Source: Noviherbaspirillum cavernae (GTDB taxonomy: Bacteria; Pseudomonadota; Gammaproteobacteria; Burkholderiales; Burkholderiaceae_D). From it: a stretch of 64,000 bases of DNA. Location of the stretch: contig NZ_QYUN01000002.1 of NCBI RefSeq assembly GCF_003590875.1, positions 3,658,001 to 3,722,000 on the forward strand, in the 5' to 3' direction. Position numbers and translations under genes: made by a program. Position 1 is the stretch's first letter; every line of letters begins with the position of its first letter. This document shows, one piece after another, positions 52,117 to 62,653 of the stretch. The notes beneath the pieces were generated by a model. The model saw only the letters and a program-made list of their open reading frames with translations. It did not search any database and was not told the origin of the DNA.

Positions 52117-52908
52117 ATGACCTACAAGAATATTCTGTTCGAGCTCGGCGACGGCATCGCGCAACTGACGCTGAATCGGCCCGACAAGCTCAACAGCTTC
52201 ACCGCCGAGATGCACGAGGAAGTGCGCGATGCGCTGAATCGCGTGCAGGCCGATTCCTCGGTGCGCGTGTTGCTCCTGACCGGTGCCGGACGCGGCTTCT
52301 GCGCCGGACAGGATCTGGCGGATCGCGCCGTTGCGCCCGGTTCGGCGGCGGTCGATCTCGGCGAATCGATCGACAAATACTATGCGCCGCTGGTGCGCAC
52401 GCTGCGCGCGCTGCCGATGCCGGTGATCTGCGCGGTCAACGGCGTGGCGGCCGGCGCCGGCGCGAATATCGCGCTGGCCGGCGACATCGTGCTCGCCGCG
52501 AAATCGGCCAGCTTCATCGAAGCCTTCTGCAAGCTCGGCCTGATCCCGGACACGGGCGGCACCTACTTCCTGCCGCGCCTGATCGGCACCGCGCGCGCGA
52601 TGGGACTGGCGATGCTCGGTGACAAGCTCTCCGCCGAACGGGCCGAACAATGGGGCCTGATCTGGAAATGCGTGGACGACGAGCAACTGGCGAACGAGGC
52701 GCTGACACTGGCGCGGCATTTTGCCAAGGCACCGACGAGGGGACTCGCACGCACCAAGCAGGCGCTGTATGCGAGTCCGTCGAATACCTTCGACCAGCAG
52801 CTCGATCTGGAACGCGACTTCATGCGCGAACTCGGCGTCAGTGAAGACTACAAGGAAGGCGTCGCGGCATTCATGGAAAAGCGCGCGCCGCAATTCAAGG
52901 GAAAGTAA
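52117..52908 (+). CDS. paaG: ring-oxepin isomerase PaaG
   Basis: A 263-residue crotonase-fold enzyme. It has LTLNRPDKLNSFTAEMHEEV, the oxyanion segment AGRGFCAGQDLADR, VNGVAAGAGANIALAGDIVLAA and CKLGLIPDTGGTYFLPRLIG. It isomerises the phenylacetyl-CoA epoxide to the oxepin-CoA. GQDLADR identifies PaaG rather than a PaaF hydratase. GGAG is seven bases before the ATG at 52117; a longer reading starts within the paaE-paaG gap. Confidence 0.92.
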   Translation: MTYKNILFELGDGIAQLTLNRPDKLNSFTAEMHEEVRDALNRVQADSSVRVLLLTGAGRGFCAGQDLADRAVAPGSAAVDLGESIDKYYAPLVRTLRALPMPVICAVNGVAAGAGANIALAGDIVLAAKSASFIEAFCKLGLIPDTGGTYFLPRLIGTARAMGLAMLGDKLSAERAEQWGLIWKCVDDEQLANEALTLARHFAKAPTRGLARTKQALYASPSNTFDQQLDLERDFMRELGVSEDYKEGVAAFMEKRAPQFKGK

Positions 52909-52911
52909 TCC

Positions 52912-54435
52912 ATGACGAATGCATTACCGAGTTCCTGCACGGTCGCCGTCATCGGCAGCGGTGCGATGGGCGCAGGCATTGCGCAGATCGCGGCGGCCGC
53001 CGGCCATCCGGTCAAGCTGTTCGATGCGCGCACCGAAGCGATCGGCAAGGCCATCGCCGGCATTCGCGCGACCTTCGTCAAGCTGGCGGAAAAAGGCAAG
53101 ATGAGCGCCGACGCCGCGCACGCCGCGGGCGAACGACTGCAGGCGGCGGACAGCCTGCAGGATCTGGCCGGCAGCGCGCTGGTGGTTGAAGCCATCGTCG
53201 AGAACCTGGATGCCAAGCGCACGCTGTTCGCCGAACTGGAGCGCATCGTCGGCGACGACTGCATCCTCGCCACCAATACCTCATCGATCTCGGTCACCTC
53301 CATCGGCGCAGGGCTGCGCTTGCCGTCGCGCCTGGCCGGCATGCATTTCTTCAATCCCGCGCCGGTGATGGCGCTGGTCGAGGTCATCAGCGGACTGGCG
53401 ACCGACAAGGCGGTGGCCGACATTGTGTACGCGACCGCTGCCGCATGGGGCAAGAGTCCCGTGCATGCGAAATCGACGCCCGGCTTCATCGTCAACCGCG
53501 TCGCCCGTCCCTACTACGCCGAGGCGCTGCGCCTCTTGACCGAGCGGGCTGCCGAGCCGGCCACCATCGATGCCGTGATGCGCGAAGCGGGCGGCTTTCG
53601 CATGGGGCCGTTCGAACTGATGGACATGATCGGCCACGACGTCAATTTCGCCGTGACGCAATCGGTGTTCAACGCGTATTACAACGACCCGCGTTTCACG
53701 CCTTCGCTGGCGCAGCAGGAGCTGGTGAATGCCGGTTTTCTCGGGCGCAAGTCGGGCCGTGGCTTTTACCGCCATGACGGCAGCGACGCTCCCGCAGTCG
53801 GCACTGAAGCACCGCAACCCGCGCCGCATGAAATTGTGTTCATGGGCAGCGGCAAGCTGGCGGAAGCCGTTGCCGCACGCTTTGCCGCCGCAGGCATCGC
53901 CTTGCGTCGCCAAGCAGCAGAAAGCGGCGCGCTTTTTGAATGCGGCGGCGCGACGGTATGTCTGACCGACGGCCGCAGCGCAACGCAGCGCGCACGCGAC
54001 AGCGGCAAACCGAATACGGTGCTGGTCGATCTGGCGCTCGACTATGCGAACGCCACGCGCCTTGCCCTCACCTGCGCCGACCAGTGCAGCACGGAAGCCT
54101 TTCAAGCTGTCGTCGGTGCATTTCAGGCCGCCGGCTTCAAGGTCTCGCGCCTCGACGATGTGCCCGGCATGGCGGTGATGCGCACGGTGGCGATGCTGGC
54201 CAACGAAGCCGCCGATGCAGTGAATCAGGGTGTGTGCTCGGCGCCGGCAGCCGACCTGGCGATGCAGAAGGGCGTCAACTATCCGCGCGGCCCGCTGGCG
54301 TGGGCGGATGCGGTCGGACTCGAGGACGTGATGAGGGTGCTGGACAATCTGGCACGGGTGTATGGTGAAGACCGCTACCGCGTATCGCCGCTGATCCGGC
54401 GCAAGGTAGCAAGTGGAGGAAGCTTTCATGCTTGA
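52912..54435 (+). CDS. paaH: 3-hydroxyadipyl-CoA dehydrogenase PaaH
   Basis: A 507-residue enzyme with Rossmann motif VAVIGSGAMGAGIAQIAAAAGHPVKLFD, NTSSISVTSIGAGL, GMHFFNPAPVMALVEVI, and a duplicated C-terminal domain (SLAQQELVNAGFLGRKSGRGFYRHDG). A second, divergent 3HCDH-type tail spans residues 310-500. It oxidises 3-hydroxyadipyl-CoA using NAD. It begins three bases after paaG and overlaps paaI by eight bases. Confidence 0.94.
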   Translation: MTNALPSSCTVAVIGSGAMGAGIAQIAAAAGHPVKLFDARTEAIGKAIAGIRATFVKLAEKGKMSADAAHAAGERLQAADSLQDLAGSALVVEAIVENLDAKRTLFAELERIVGDDCILATNTSSISVTSIGAGLRLPSRLAGMHFFNPAPVMALVEVISGLATDKAVADIVYATAAAWGKSPVHAKSTPGFIVNRVARPYYAEALRLLTERAAEPATIDAVMREAGGFRMGPFELMDMIGHDVNFAVTQSVFNAYYNDPRFTPSLAQQELVNAGFLGRKSGRGFYRHDGSDAPAVGTEAPQPAPHEIVFMGSGKLAEAVAARFAAAGIALRRQAAESGALFECGGATVCLTDGRSATQRARDSGKPNTVLVDLALDYANATRLALTCADQCSTEAFQAVVGAFQAAGFKVSRLDDVPGMAVMRTVAMLANEAADAVNQGVCSAPAADLAMQKGVNYPRGPLAWADAVGLEDVMRVLDNLARVYGEDRYRVSPLIRRKVASGGSFHA

Positions 54436-54889
54436 TGCAAAACAGGGAATACCGGCAGAACCCCAGGCGCTGGCGGAAATGACTGCACGCGTGATGTATG
54501 CGCGCGATGCAGCCGCGCAAGAGATGGGCATGGAAATCGTCGCGGTCAGGCCGGGTTACGCCAGGATGACGATGCGGGTGCGCGCCAGCATGCTGAACGG
54601 CCACCAGACCTGCCACGGTGGCTTCATCTTCGCGCTGGCCGACACCGCATTCGCCTATGCCTGCAACAGCCGCAACCACAACACCGTGGCCTCGGGCTGC
54701 AGCATCGACTATCTCAGCCCGGGCCGCGAAGGCGATCTGCTGCAGGCCGAAGCGGTCGAGAAATCGCTGTCCGGCAAGACCGGCGTGTATGACATCGCCG
54801 TCACCAACCAGGATGGCAAACTGATTGCGCTGTTTCGCGGCAAGTCGCACCGGATTCAGGGCGAAGTGATTGGCGAAGCCGGCAATTAA
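54428..54889 (+). CDS. paaI: hydroxyphenylacetyl-CoA thioesterase PaaI
   Basis: A 153-residue hotdog-fold thioesterase with HQTCHGGFIFALADTAFAYACNS (active-site Asn/Asp region) and CSIDYLSPGREGDLLQAEA, the PaaI pattern. It removes CoA from dead-end hydroxyphenylacetyl-CoA. The ATG at 54428 is seven bases after GGAGGA within the end of paaH, giving an eight-base overlap. Confidence 0.93.
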   Translation: MLDAKQGIPAEPQALAEMTARVMYARDAAAQEMGMEIVAVRPGYARMTMRVRASMLNGHQTCHGGFIFALADTAFAYACNSRNHNTVASGCSIDYLSPGREGDLLQAEAVEKSLSGKTGVYDIAVTNQDGKLIALFRGKSHRIQGEVIGEAGN

Positions 54890-54954
54890 GGATTGACCGA
54901 GTGTGCCGCGCCGCCAGTGGAGCGACGCGGCGTGAAGTGGAAACAGGAGACAGC

Positions 54955-56259
<1,305 letters not shown>

Positions 56260-56326
56260 GGCCGGCATCCGGGAGCGGGATCGAGGGCCGGTATCGAACA
56301 AGATCGAACGATATCGGGACGAAGCA

Positions 56327-56349
56327 GGCCGCCGCTGGCGACGGCCTTT
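56327..56349. terminator. bidirectional hairpin between paaK and paaY
   Basis: Stem GGCCGCCG/CGACGGCC (one mismatch) with loop CTGG at 56327-56346, followed on the plus strand by TTTA. It lies between convergent paaK and paaY and so could end both. The T-run is short; moderate confidence. Confidence 0.5.
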
Positions 56350-56355
56350 ACTGCA

Positions 56356-56955
56356 TCACTGCTTGTGCTTATGCGAATCCGTCATTGCAGCATCCACGCG
56401 AACACGATCGGGCTCGACCTCGGTCAGCGCCTCGACTTCGCGCATCGAACGCAGCGAACGCTCAGTCAACTCGTGGTACTGCTTCGTGCCGGTGATCTTC
56501 CATGCCAGCTCGTCTTCGCGCAGGGTGCGCATCACGCGCGCCGGCGCGCCGACCACCAGCGAGGATGGCGGCACGATCATGCCGGCCTTGACGAAGGCGG
56601 CCGCCGCCACGATGCTGGACTCGCCGATCTGCGCGCCGTCCATCACCACCGCGTTCATGCCGACCATCGCATTGCGTCCGATGTGGCAGCCATGCAGCAC
56701 TGCGCCGTGACCGATGTGGCCATCGATCTCGATCACCGTGTCGGTGCCGGGGAAGCCGTGCATCACGCAAGTGTCCTGCACGTTGGCGCCCTCCTGCAGC
56801 ACGAGGCGGCCGAAGTCGCCGCGCAGGCAGGCAAGCGGGCCGACATAGCAGCGCGGACCGACGATCACATCGCCGATCAGCACCGCAGTCGGATGCACAT
56901 AGGCAGTGGGATGCACCACCGGCGTCACGCTATCGATTGAATAGACCTTGACCAA
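56356..56955 (-). CDS. paaY: PaaY, hexapeptide-repeat (gamma-carbonic anhydrase-like) thioesterase
   Basis: A 199-residue left-handed beta-helix protein. It has hexapeptide repeats ([68 protein letters not shown]) with three metal His residues, and the C-terminal helix [23 protein letters not shown]. PaaY acts as a thioesterase in E. coli paa metabolism. It faces paaK on the opposite strand and diverges from the MBL-fold gene at 57083. Confidence 0.93.
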   Translation of the reverse strand: MVKVYSIDSVTPVVHPTAYVHPTAVLIGDVIVGPRCYVGPLACLRGDFGRLVLQEGANVQDTCVMHGFPGTDTVIEIDGHIGHGAVLHGCHIGRNAMVGMNAVVMDGAQIGESSIVAAAAFVKAGMIVPPSSLVVGAPARVMRTLREDELAWKITGTKQYHELTERSLRSMREVEALTEVEPDRVRVDAAMTDSHKHKQ

Positions 56956-57082
56956 GACAGTCTCCAGAGAATGAAAAAATTGTGTTCTACCAGTCTACTC
57001 AATCATCCGCATTTGCATAGAACGATTTCAGCGTAACGATACTTTTCCATCAACGGTAACTACCATTCAAACGAGGTCAACG

Positions 57083-58042
57083 ATGACGAAACAATTTGCT
57101 TCCCAGGCCGATCTGGAAGAAAAGAAAACCAGCTTCATCAAGCTGTCCGATAACGCCTACGCCTACACGGCCGAAGGCGATCCGAATTCCGGCGTCATCA
57201 TCGGCGACGACGGCGTGATGGTGATCGATACCACCGCCACGCCGGTGATGGCACAGGCACTGATCAAGCACATCCGCGAGATCACCGACCTGCCGATCAA
57301 GTATGTGGTGCTGTCGCACTATCACGCGGTGCGCGTGCTCGGCGCCTCGGCGTATTTCGAGGAAGGCGCGCAGCAGATCATCGCCTCGCGCGGCACGTAC
57401 GAGATGATCGTCGAGCGCGGCGCGCAGGACATGCAGTCCGAGATCGAACGCTTTCCGCGCCTGTTCGCCGGCGTCGAATCGGTGCCGGGACTGACCTGGC
57501 CGACCATGGTGTTCGAGAAGGAAATGACGGTCTTCATGGGCAAGCTGGAAGTGAAGCTCATGCACATCGGCATGGGTCACACCAAAGGCGACACCATCGC
57601 ATGGATCCCGTCGCAGAAGATCTGCTTCTCCGGCGATCTGGTCGAGTACGATGCCGCCGCCTACACCGGCGATGCGCAACTGGAGGAATGGCCGGCCACG
57701 CTGGAGGCGCTGCGCGCGCTGCAGCCGCAGAAGCTGGTGCCCGGGCGCGGCCCGGCATTGATGAATCCGACCGAAGTGAATGCCGGCATCGACTACACCA
57801 AGGATTTCGTGACCACGCTCTTGCAAAGCGCGAAGGAAGCAGTCGCCGCCGGCAAGTCGCTGAAGGAAGCGATGGCGCATGCACGCAGCAAGATGGACCC
57901 GAAGTTCAGCCAGGTATTCATCTACGAACACTGCCTGCCGTTCGACGTCACGCGCGCGGTGGACGAGGCCAGCGGCATCAAGCATCCGCGCATCTGGACC
58001 GCCGAGCGCGACAAGGAAATGTGGCACGCGCTGCAGGATTGA
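57083..58042 (+). CDS. MBL-fold protein with altered zinc motif (HYHAVR)
   Basis: A 319-residue metallo-beta-lactamase fold protein starting NAYAYTAEGDPNSGVIIGDDGVMVIDTTAT. At the metal-binding loop it reads VVLSHYHAVRVLGAS in place of HxHxDH, so the Asp-His pair is lost. HIGMGHTKGDTIAW and FSGDLVEY keep other ligands. It may therefore bind one metal. It is followed immediately by a flavin monooxygenase and a DUF2783 gene, a recurring trio in aromatic clusters of Burkholderiales (from memory; not searched here). GAGG lies before the ATG. Its role in the paa pathway is unknown. Confidence 0.8.
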   Translation: MTKQFASQADLEEKKTSFIKLSDNAYAYTAEGDPNSGVIIGDDGVMVIDTTATPVMAQALIKHIREITDLPIKYVVLSHYHAVRVLGASAYFEEGAQQIIASRGTYEMIVERGAQDMQSEIERFPRLFAGVESVPGLTWPTMVFEKEMTVFMGKLEVKLMHIGMGHTKGDTIAWIPSQKICFSGDLVEYDAAAYTGDAQLEEWPATLEALRALQPQKLVPGRGPALMNPTEVNAGIDYTKDFVTTLLQSAKEAVAAGKSLKEAMAHARSKMDPKFSQVFIYEHCLPFDVTRAVDEASGIKHPRIWTAERDKEMWHALQD

Positions 58043-58068
58043 GCGGACATCGATGACATATCAATGAC

Positions 58069-59763
58069 ATGAGCACGAATTTTCAGACTCTCGAATTCGC
58101 CTGGGCGAAGCCGGCGGACCATGCGGCAAACGCAGGGGAACATCCTGCGCGCCATCCAGTGATCGTGGTCGGCGCCGGCCCGGTCGGCCTCTCCGCCGCG
58201 ATCGATCTCGCGCAGCAAGGCGTGCCGGTGGTGCTGCTCGACGACGACAACAAGCTGTCGCAGGGTTCGCGCGCGATCTGCTTCGCCAAGCGCACGCTGG
58301 AGATTTTCGACCGCCTGCACTGCGGCGACGCGATGGTCGACAAGGGCGTGAGCTGGAACACGGGCCGCGTGTTCTTTCAGGAGGGCGAGGTATACCGCTT
58401 CGACCTGCTGCCGGAAACCGGCCATCACCGTCCGGCCTTCATCAACCTGCAGCAGTACTACGTCGAAGGTTATCTGTGCGAACGCGCGCAGGCCTTGCCG
58501 AACCTCGACCTGCGCTGGCAGAACAAGGTGGTCGCGCTCACGCAGAACGAGGACGCGGTGACGCTGACGGTCGAGACGCCGGACGGCAGCTACACGCTGC
58601 AGGCCGATTACGTGATCGCGGCCGACGGCGTGCGCAGTCCGGTGCGCCACATGCTGGGACTGGAAAGCAAGGGGCGCGTGTTCAAGGACCGCTTCCTGAT
58701 TGCCGACGTGACGATGAAGGCGGACTTCCCCGTCGAACGCTGGTTCTGGTTCGACCCGCCCTTCCATCGCAACCAGTCGGTGCTGCTGCACAGCCAGCCC
58801 GACAATGTGTGGCGCATCGATTTCCAGCTCGGCTGGGATGCCGATCCGGTGGCCGAGAAGGCGCCGGAGCGCGTGATCCCGCGTGTCAAGGCACTGCTCG
58901 GCGAGAACGTCGAATTCGAGCTGGAATGGGTCAGCGTGTACACCTTCTCCTGCGCCCGGATGGAGCAATTCCGCCACGGCCGCGTGCTGTTCGCCGGCGA
59001 CGCCGCGCATCTGGTGTCGCCGTTCGGCGCGCGTGGCGCCAACAGCGGCGTGCAGGATGCGGAGAATCTGGCGTGGAAACTCAGGCTGGTCCTGAACGGC
59101 GAAGCGCCTGCTGCCCTGCTCGACACCTACGCCAGCGAGCGGCAATACGCGACCGACGAGAACATCCGGCACTCGACGCGCGCGACCGATTTCATCACGC
59201 CGAAAAGCGCGATCAGCAAGCTGTTCCGCGATGCGGTGCTGAAGCTGTCGAAGGAGCATGCCTTCGCGCGCAAGCTGGTCAACAGCGGCCGGCTCTCGAC
59301 GCCCGCGACCTACCGCGAGTCGGCGCTCAACACGCCGGACCGAGACGGCTTCACCAATGCGATGTGCGCCGGTGCGCCATGCGCCGATGCACCGCTCATG
59401 CAGGACGGTCGCGCGACATGGTTCCTGTCGCACATCGGCGATCGGTTCGGCGGCGTGTACTTCAGCGATGGAAGGCCGCTTGCGGCCGACACGCTGTCCG
59501 CGCTGCGCGCATTGACGCACGGTGCGCTGCCGGTCAGGCCGCTCGTGATCGTGCCGCAGGGAGCACGCCTGGATGGAGTCGACGGCATCACGGTGCTGGA
59601 AGATGTGCAAGGCCTGCTCGCGCAACGCTTCGATGCACGCGACGGCACCTTCTACCTGCTGCGTCCCGACCAGCACGTATGCGCGCGCTGGCGCTCGCTT
59701 GACCTGCGCGACGTGAACGATGCGCTCGCCCGCGCCACCTGCAAGGAACTGGAAACCGCATGA
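58069..59763 (+). CDS. FAD-dependent aromatic monooxygenase
   Basis: A 564-residue class A flavoprotein hydroxylase. The FAD GxGxxG is PVIVVGAGPVGLSAAIDLAQQ. The DG motif is DYVIAADGVRSPVRHMLGL. The GD motif is VLFAGDAAHLVSPFGARGANSGVQDAENLAWKLRL. A C-terminal thioredoxin-like extension (ADTLSALRALTHGALPVRPLVIVPQGARLDGVDGITVLEDV...YLLRPDQHVCARW) is like 3-(3-hydroxyphenyl)propionate hydroxylases. The substrate is probably a phenolic acid but is not defined. It overlaps the DUF2783 gene by four bases. Confidence 0.88.
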   Translation: MSTNFQTLEFAWAKPADHAANAGEHPARHPVIVVGAGPVGLSAAIDLAQQGVPVVLLDDDNKLSQGSRAICFAKRTLEIFDRLHCGDAMVDKGVSWNTGRVFFQEGEVYRFDLLPETGHHRPAFINLQQYYVEGYLCERAQALPNLDLRWQNKVVALTQNEDAVTLTVETPDGSYTLQADYVIAADGVRSPVRHMLGLESKGRVFKDRFLIADVTMKADFPVERWFWFDPPFHRNQSVLLHSQPDNVWRIDFQLGWDADPVAEKAPERVIPRVKALLGENVEFELEWVSVYTFSCARMEQFRHGRVLFAGDAAHLVSPFGARGANSGVQDAENLAWKLRLVLNGEAPAALLDTYASERQYATDENIRHSTRATDFITPKSAISKLFRDAVLKLSKEHAFARKLVNSGRLSTPATYRESALNTPDRDGFTNAMCAGAPCADAPLMQDGRATWFLSHIGDRFGGVYFSDGRPLAADTLSALRALTHGALPVRPLVIVPQGARLDGVDGITVLEDVQGLLAQRFDARDGTFYLLRPDQHVCARWRSLDLRDVNDALARATCKELETA

Positions 59764-59957
59764 GCACGCCATTGATCACCGAACCGAACATCGCACTCGC
59801 CGACGAGTTCTACGAAGCATTGATCGAAACCCATCGCGACCTCGATGAGGCGCAAAGCCACATGCTCAACGCGAAGTTGATCCTGCTGCTGGCGAATCAC
59901 GTCGGCGACCTCGACGTGCTGCGCGAGGCGATGCGGGTGGCGCGGAAGGATATTTAA
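59760..59957 (+). CDS. DUF2783 family small protein
   Basis: A 65-residue helical protein (ALADEFYEALIETHRDLDEAQSHMLNAKLILLLANHVGDLDVLREAMRVAR). It follows the flavin monooxygenase with an ATGA overlap, as DUF2783 genes usually do, which suggests it forms a stable complex with or chaperones the monooxygenase. No enzymatic motif is visible. Confidence 0.82.
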   Translation: MSTPLITEPNIALADEFYEALIETHRDLDEAQSHMLNAKLILLLANHVGDLDVLREAMRVARKDI

Positions 59958-60003
59958 AACCGGACTCGCGGATGAATCAATAGCGTCGAATTTTCCACTA
60001 CAT

Positions 60004-60100
60004 TCCCTCCCCTTCAAGGGGAGGGTTAGGGTGGGGATGGGTTAAATCCGCAGCATCAAACCCATCCCCATCCCGGCCTTCCCCTTGAAGGGGAAGGAGA
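60004..60100. repeat. family C inverted repeat between the DUF2783 gene and paaZ
   Basis: The left arm reads TCCCTCCCCTTCAAGGGGAG, followed by GGTTAGGGTGGGGATGGGTT. The right arm begins AACCCATCCCCATCCCGGCC and ends TTCCCCTTGAAGGGGAAGG at 60100. Together with 45609 and 50838 this is the third full copy. Confidence 0.7.
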
Positions 60101-60152
60101 AACCAGACACGCACTACCGATCATTCTTGAATCAAACCCAGGAGAATCCATC

Positions 60153-62201
60153 ATGGCCAACGCGCCCATCATTCAAAGTTTCATTAACGACCGCTGGCTC
60201 GGCAGCCAGTCGGCGCAATCGCTGCGCAGCGCCGTCAACGGCAGTGTAATCGGCTATACGCACGCCGAACAAATCGCCTTCGACGAAGCAGTCGCGCACG
60301 CACGCAGCCAGGGCTTGCCGACGCTGCTGGCAATGGATTTCCAGGAACGCGCGGCGCGCCTGAAGGCGCTGGCCAAGTTCCTCGGCGAGCGCAAGGAAGA
60401 GCTGTACGCGGTCTCCTACCACACCGGCGCAACCCGCGCCGACAGCTGGATCGACATCGAGGGCGGCATCGGCACGCTGTTCGCCTATGCCAGCATCGGC
60501 GCGAATGAACTGCCGTCGAGCAATGTCCTGCACGAAGGGCCGGTGATCCGCCTCGGCAAGCAAGGCAAGTTCAGCGGCACGCACATCCTCGTGCCACGCC
60601 ACGGCGTGGCAGTGCACATCAATGCGTTCAACTTCCCGATCTGGGGCCTGCTCGAGAAATTCGCGCCGACCTTCCTCGCCGGCATGCCCTGCATCGCCAA
60701 ACCGGCAACCGCCACCAGCTACCTGACCGCAGCGGCAGTGAAGCTGATGCACGAATCGGGCTTGCTGCCGAAGGGCAGCCTGCAACTGGTGATCGGCGGC
60801 ACCGGCGATCTGCTCGATCGACTGAACGGCGCGGACGTCGTCACCTTCACCGGCTCGGCCGACACTGCAGCGAAATTGCGCGCGCATCCGAACCTGATCC
60901 GTCAGGGCATCCCGTTCAACGCCGAAGCCGACTCGCTCAACTGCGCGATCCTCGCGCCGGACGTCTCGCCCGACGACGAAGAGTTCGACCTGTTCGTCAA
61001 GGAAGTCGCGCGCGAGATGACGGTCAAGGCGGGGCAGAAATGCACCGCGATCCGCCGCGCCATCGTGCCGGCGAAACACCTCGACGCGGTCGCCACGCGC
61101 CTGCGCGAACGTCTCGCGAAAACCGTGGTGGGCGACCCGGCGCAGGAAGGCGTGCGGATGGGCGCGCTGGCCTCGCACGCGCAGCAGGCCGACGTGGCCG
61201 AACGCGTCGCGCAACTGCTGCAAGGCAACGAGCTGGTGTTCGGCGAGCGCGACGGTTTCGCTCCGGCAGGCGCGGTGGCGGAAGGTGCGTTCTTCGCGCC
61301 GACCCTGATGCTGTGCCGCGACGCCATGCGCGACGACAAGGTGCACGACATCGAAGCCTTCGGCCCGGTCAGCACGCTGATGCCCTACACCGATATCGAC
61401 GAGGCATTGACACTGGCCGCCAAGGGACGCGGCAGCCTGGTCGGCACGCTGGTCACGCGTGATCCGAAAATTGCAGCGAAGGCGATTCCGGTCGCAGCCG
61501 CGCACCACGGCCGCCTGCTGATTCTCGACCGCGAAGCCGCGCCGGAATCCACCGGCCACGGCTCGCCGCTGCCGCAGCTCAAGCACGGCGGCCCGGGACG
61601 CGCCGGCGGCGGCGAGGAACTGGGCGGCGTGCGCGCAGTGAAGCACTATCTGCAGCGCGCCGCCGTACAGGGTTCGCCCACCATGCTGGCCGCCGTCACC
61701 GGCGAATACGTCCAGGGCGCGGCCGTGCGCGAATCGGACGTGCATCCCTTCCGTCGTTACTTCGAAGATCTGCAAGTCGGCGATTCGCTCCTGACCCACC
61801 GCCGCACCGTCAGCGAAGCCGACATCGTCAACTTCGGCGGCCTGTCGGGCGACTACTTCTACATGCACTTCGACGAGATCGCCGCCAAGGAAACCGCCTT
61901 CGGCAAGCGCATCGCGCACGGCTACTTCGTGCTGTCGGCCGCCGCCGGCCTGTTCGTCTCGCCAGCACCGGGCCCGGTACTGGCGAACTACGGACTGGAC
62001 ACGCTGCGCTTCATCAAGCCGGTCGGCATCGGCGACACCATCCGCGCGCGCCTCACCTGCAAGCGCAAGGTCGATCGCCGCAAGACGGACGCCAAGGGCG
62101 TGCGCCAGGGCGTGGTCACATGGGAAGTGGACGTCACCAATCAGGACGACGAGCTGGTGGCGAACTACGACATCCTGACGCTGGTCGCATTCCGCGGTTG
62201 A
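60153..62201 (+). CDS. paaZ: PaaZ, bifunctional oxepin-CoA hydrolase/semialdehyde dehydrogenase
   Basis: A 682-residue fusion, the usual length. Residues 1-520 are an aldehyde dehydrogenase (HINAFNFPIWGLLEKFAPTFLAGMP; VVTFTGSADTAAKLR; catalytic Cys in KAGQKCTAIRRAI). Residues 540-682 are an MaoC-like R-specific enoyl-CoA hydratase (ADIVNFGGLSGDYFYMHFDEIAAKETAFGKRIAHGYFVLSAAAG). It opens the oxepin-CoA ring and oxidises the aldehyde to 3-oxo-5,6-dehydrosuberyl-CoA. AGGAG is eight bases before the ATG. It is separated from the other paa genes by paaY and the monooxygenase trio. Confidence 0.96.
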   Translation: MANAPIIQSFINDRWLGSQSAQSLRSAVNGSVIGYTHAEQIAFDEAVAHARSQGLPTLLAMDFQERAARLKALAKFLGERKEELYAVSYHTGATRADSWIDIEGGIGTLFAYASIGANELPSSNVLHEGPVIRLGKQGKFSGTHILVPRHGVAVHINAFNFPIWGLLEKFAPTFLAGMPCIAKPATATSYLTAAAVKLMHESGLLPKGSLQLVIGGTGDLLDRLNGADVVTFTGSADTAAKLRAHPNLIRQGIPFNAEADSLNCAILAPDVSPDDEEFDLFVKEVAREMTVKAGQKCTAIRRAIVPAKHLDAVATRLRERLAKTVVGDPAQEGVRMGALASHAQQADVAERVAQLLQGNELVFGERDGFAPAGAVAEGAFFAPTLMLCRDAMRDDKVHDIEAFGPVSTLMPYTDIDEALTLAAKGRGSLVGTLVTRDPKIAAKAIPVAAAHHGRLLILDREAAPESTGHGSPLPQLKHGGPGRAGGGEELGGVRAVKHYLQRAAVQGSPTMLAAVTGEYVQGAAVRESDVHPFRRYFEDLQVGDSLLTHRRTVSEADIVNFGGLSGDYFYMHFDEIAAKETAFGKRIAHGYFVLSAAAGLFVSPAPGPVLANYGLDTLRFIKPVGIGDTIRARLTCKRKVDRRKTDAKGVRQGVVTWEVDVTNQDDELVANYDILTLVAFRG

Positions 62202-62320
62202 TTTGCCCCGGCAATTGAATTCATTGATGTATTCGGGGATACGACACGCTGCGCAAGTGACAGCATTGTCGTTCCCCGTTGCAGTTCGCACATGCGCTGA
62301 CATGGTGTGATGCACGAAGC

Positions 62321-62347
62321 GGAACCGTGACGTAATCGATCCACGTA
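62321..62347 (+). promoter_or_regulatory. hrp-box-like site 1 (GGAACC-N14-CCACGTA)
   Basis: GGAACC (62321-62326) and CCACGTA (62341-62347) match both halves of the HrpL-dependent consensus GGAACC...CCACNNA exactly, but the spacer is 14 instead of the usual 15-16. It lies 454 bases before the chaperone ATG. It could be a degenerate or chance match. Confidence 0.3.
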
Positions 62348-62653
62348 TGCGTCGATGCGCGCTTCGCGACCACGCACTCCTGCTGCATTGTGCAATGACC
62401 CGGGCATGCAATGTGCCCCGCACACCCGCCTGTTCTTCTCCTTCGCCAATCCCGTCAGCGATTGCCGCTGACGCATCCCTTGCGCATTTCGCGCCTTCAC
62501 CAAGCACGCATCGTGTCATGTGAATCCCTGCTTCGCCAAGACGTTTCTTCATACATCTGTAACGCACACGTTACGCTTTCCGACCATCTGAAATTCTTCA
62601 CGAATAAAACAAGAAAAATCTCGTGAATACATGCCGATTCCGGCCAGTGAAGT

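Noticed and set aside
52117..52908. Assignment as PaaF
   Set aside because: The oxyanion segment GRGFCAGQDLADR is the PaaG form; only one crotonase-like gene is in this cluster.
57922..59772. 616-codon minus-strand frame opposite the flavin monooxygenase
   Set aside because: Antisense shadow without motifs; the plus-strand gene has clear FAD motifs and coupled neighbours.
60132..62567. Very long open frame on the minus strand opposite paaZ
   Set aside because: It mirrors paaZ codons; it is Arg/His/Gln-rich, has no recognisable domain, and its existence follows from GC-rich third positions.
62411..62626. 71-codon frame in the gap before the chaperone gene
   Set aside because: No ribosome-binding site, Arg/His-rich, and it ends in the AT-richer promoter region.
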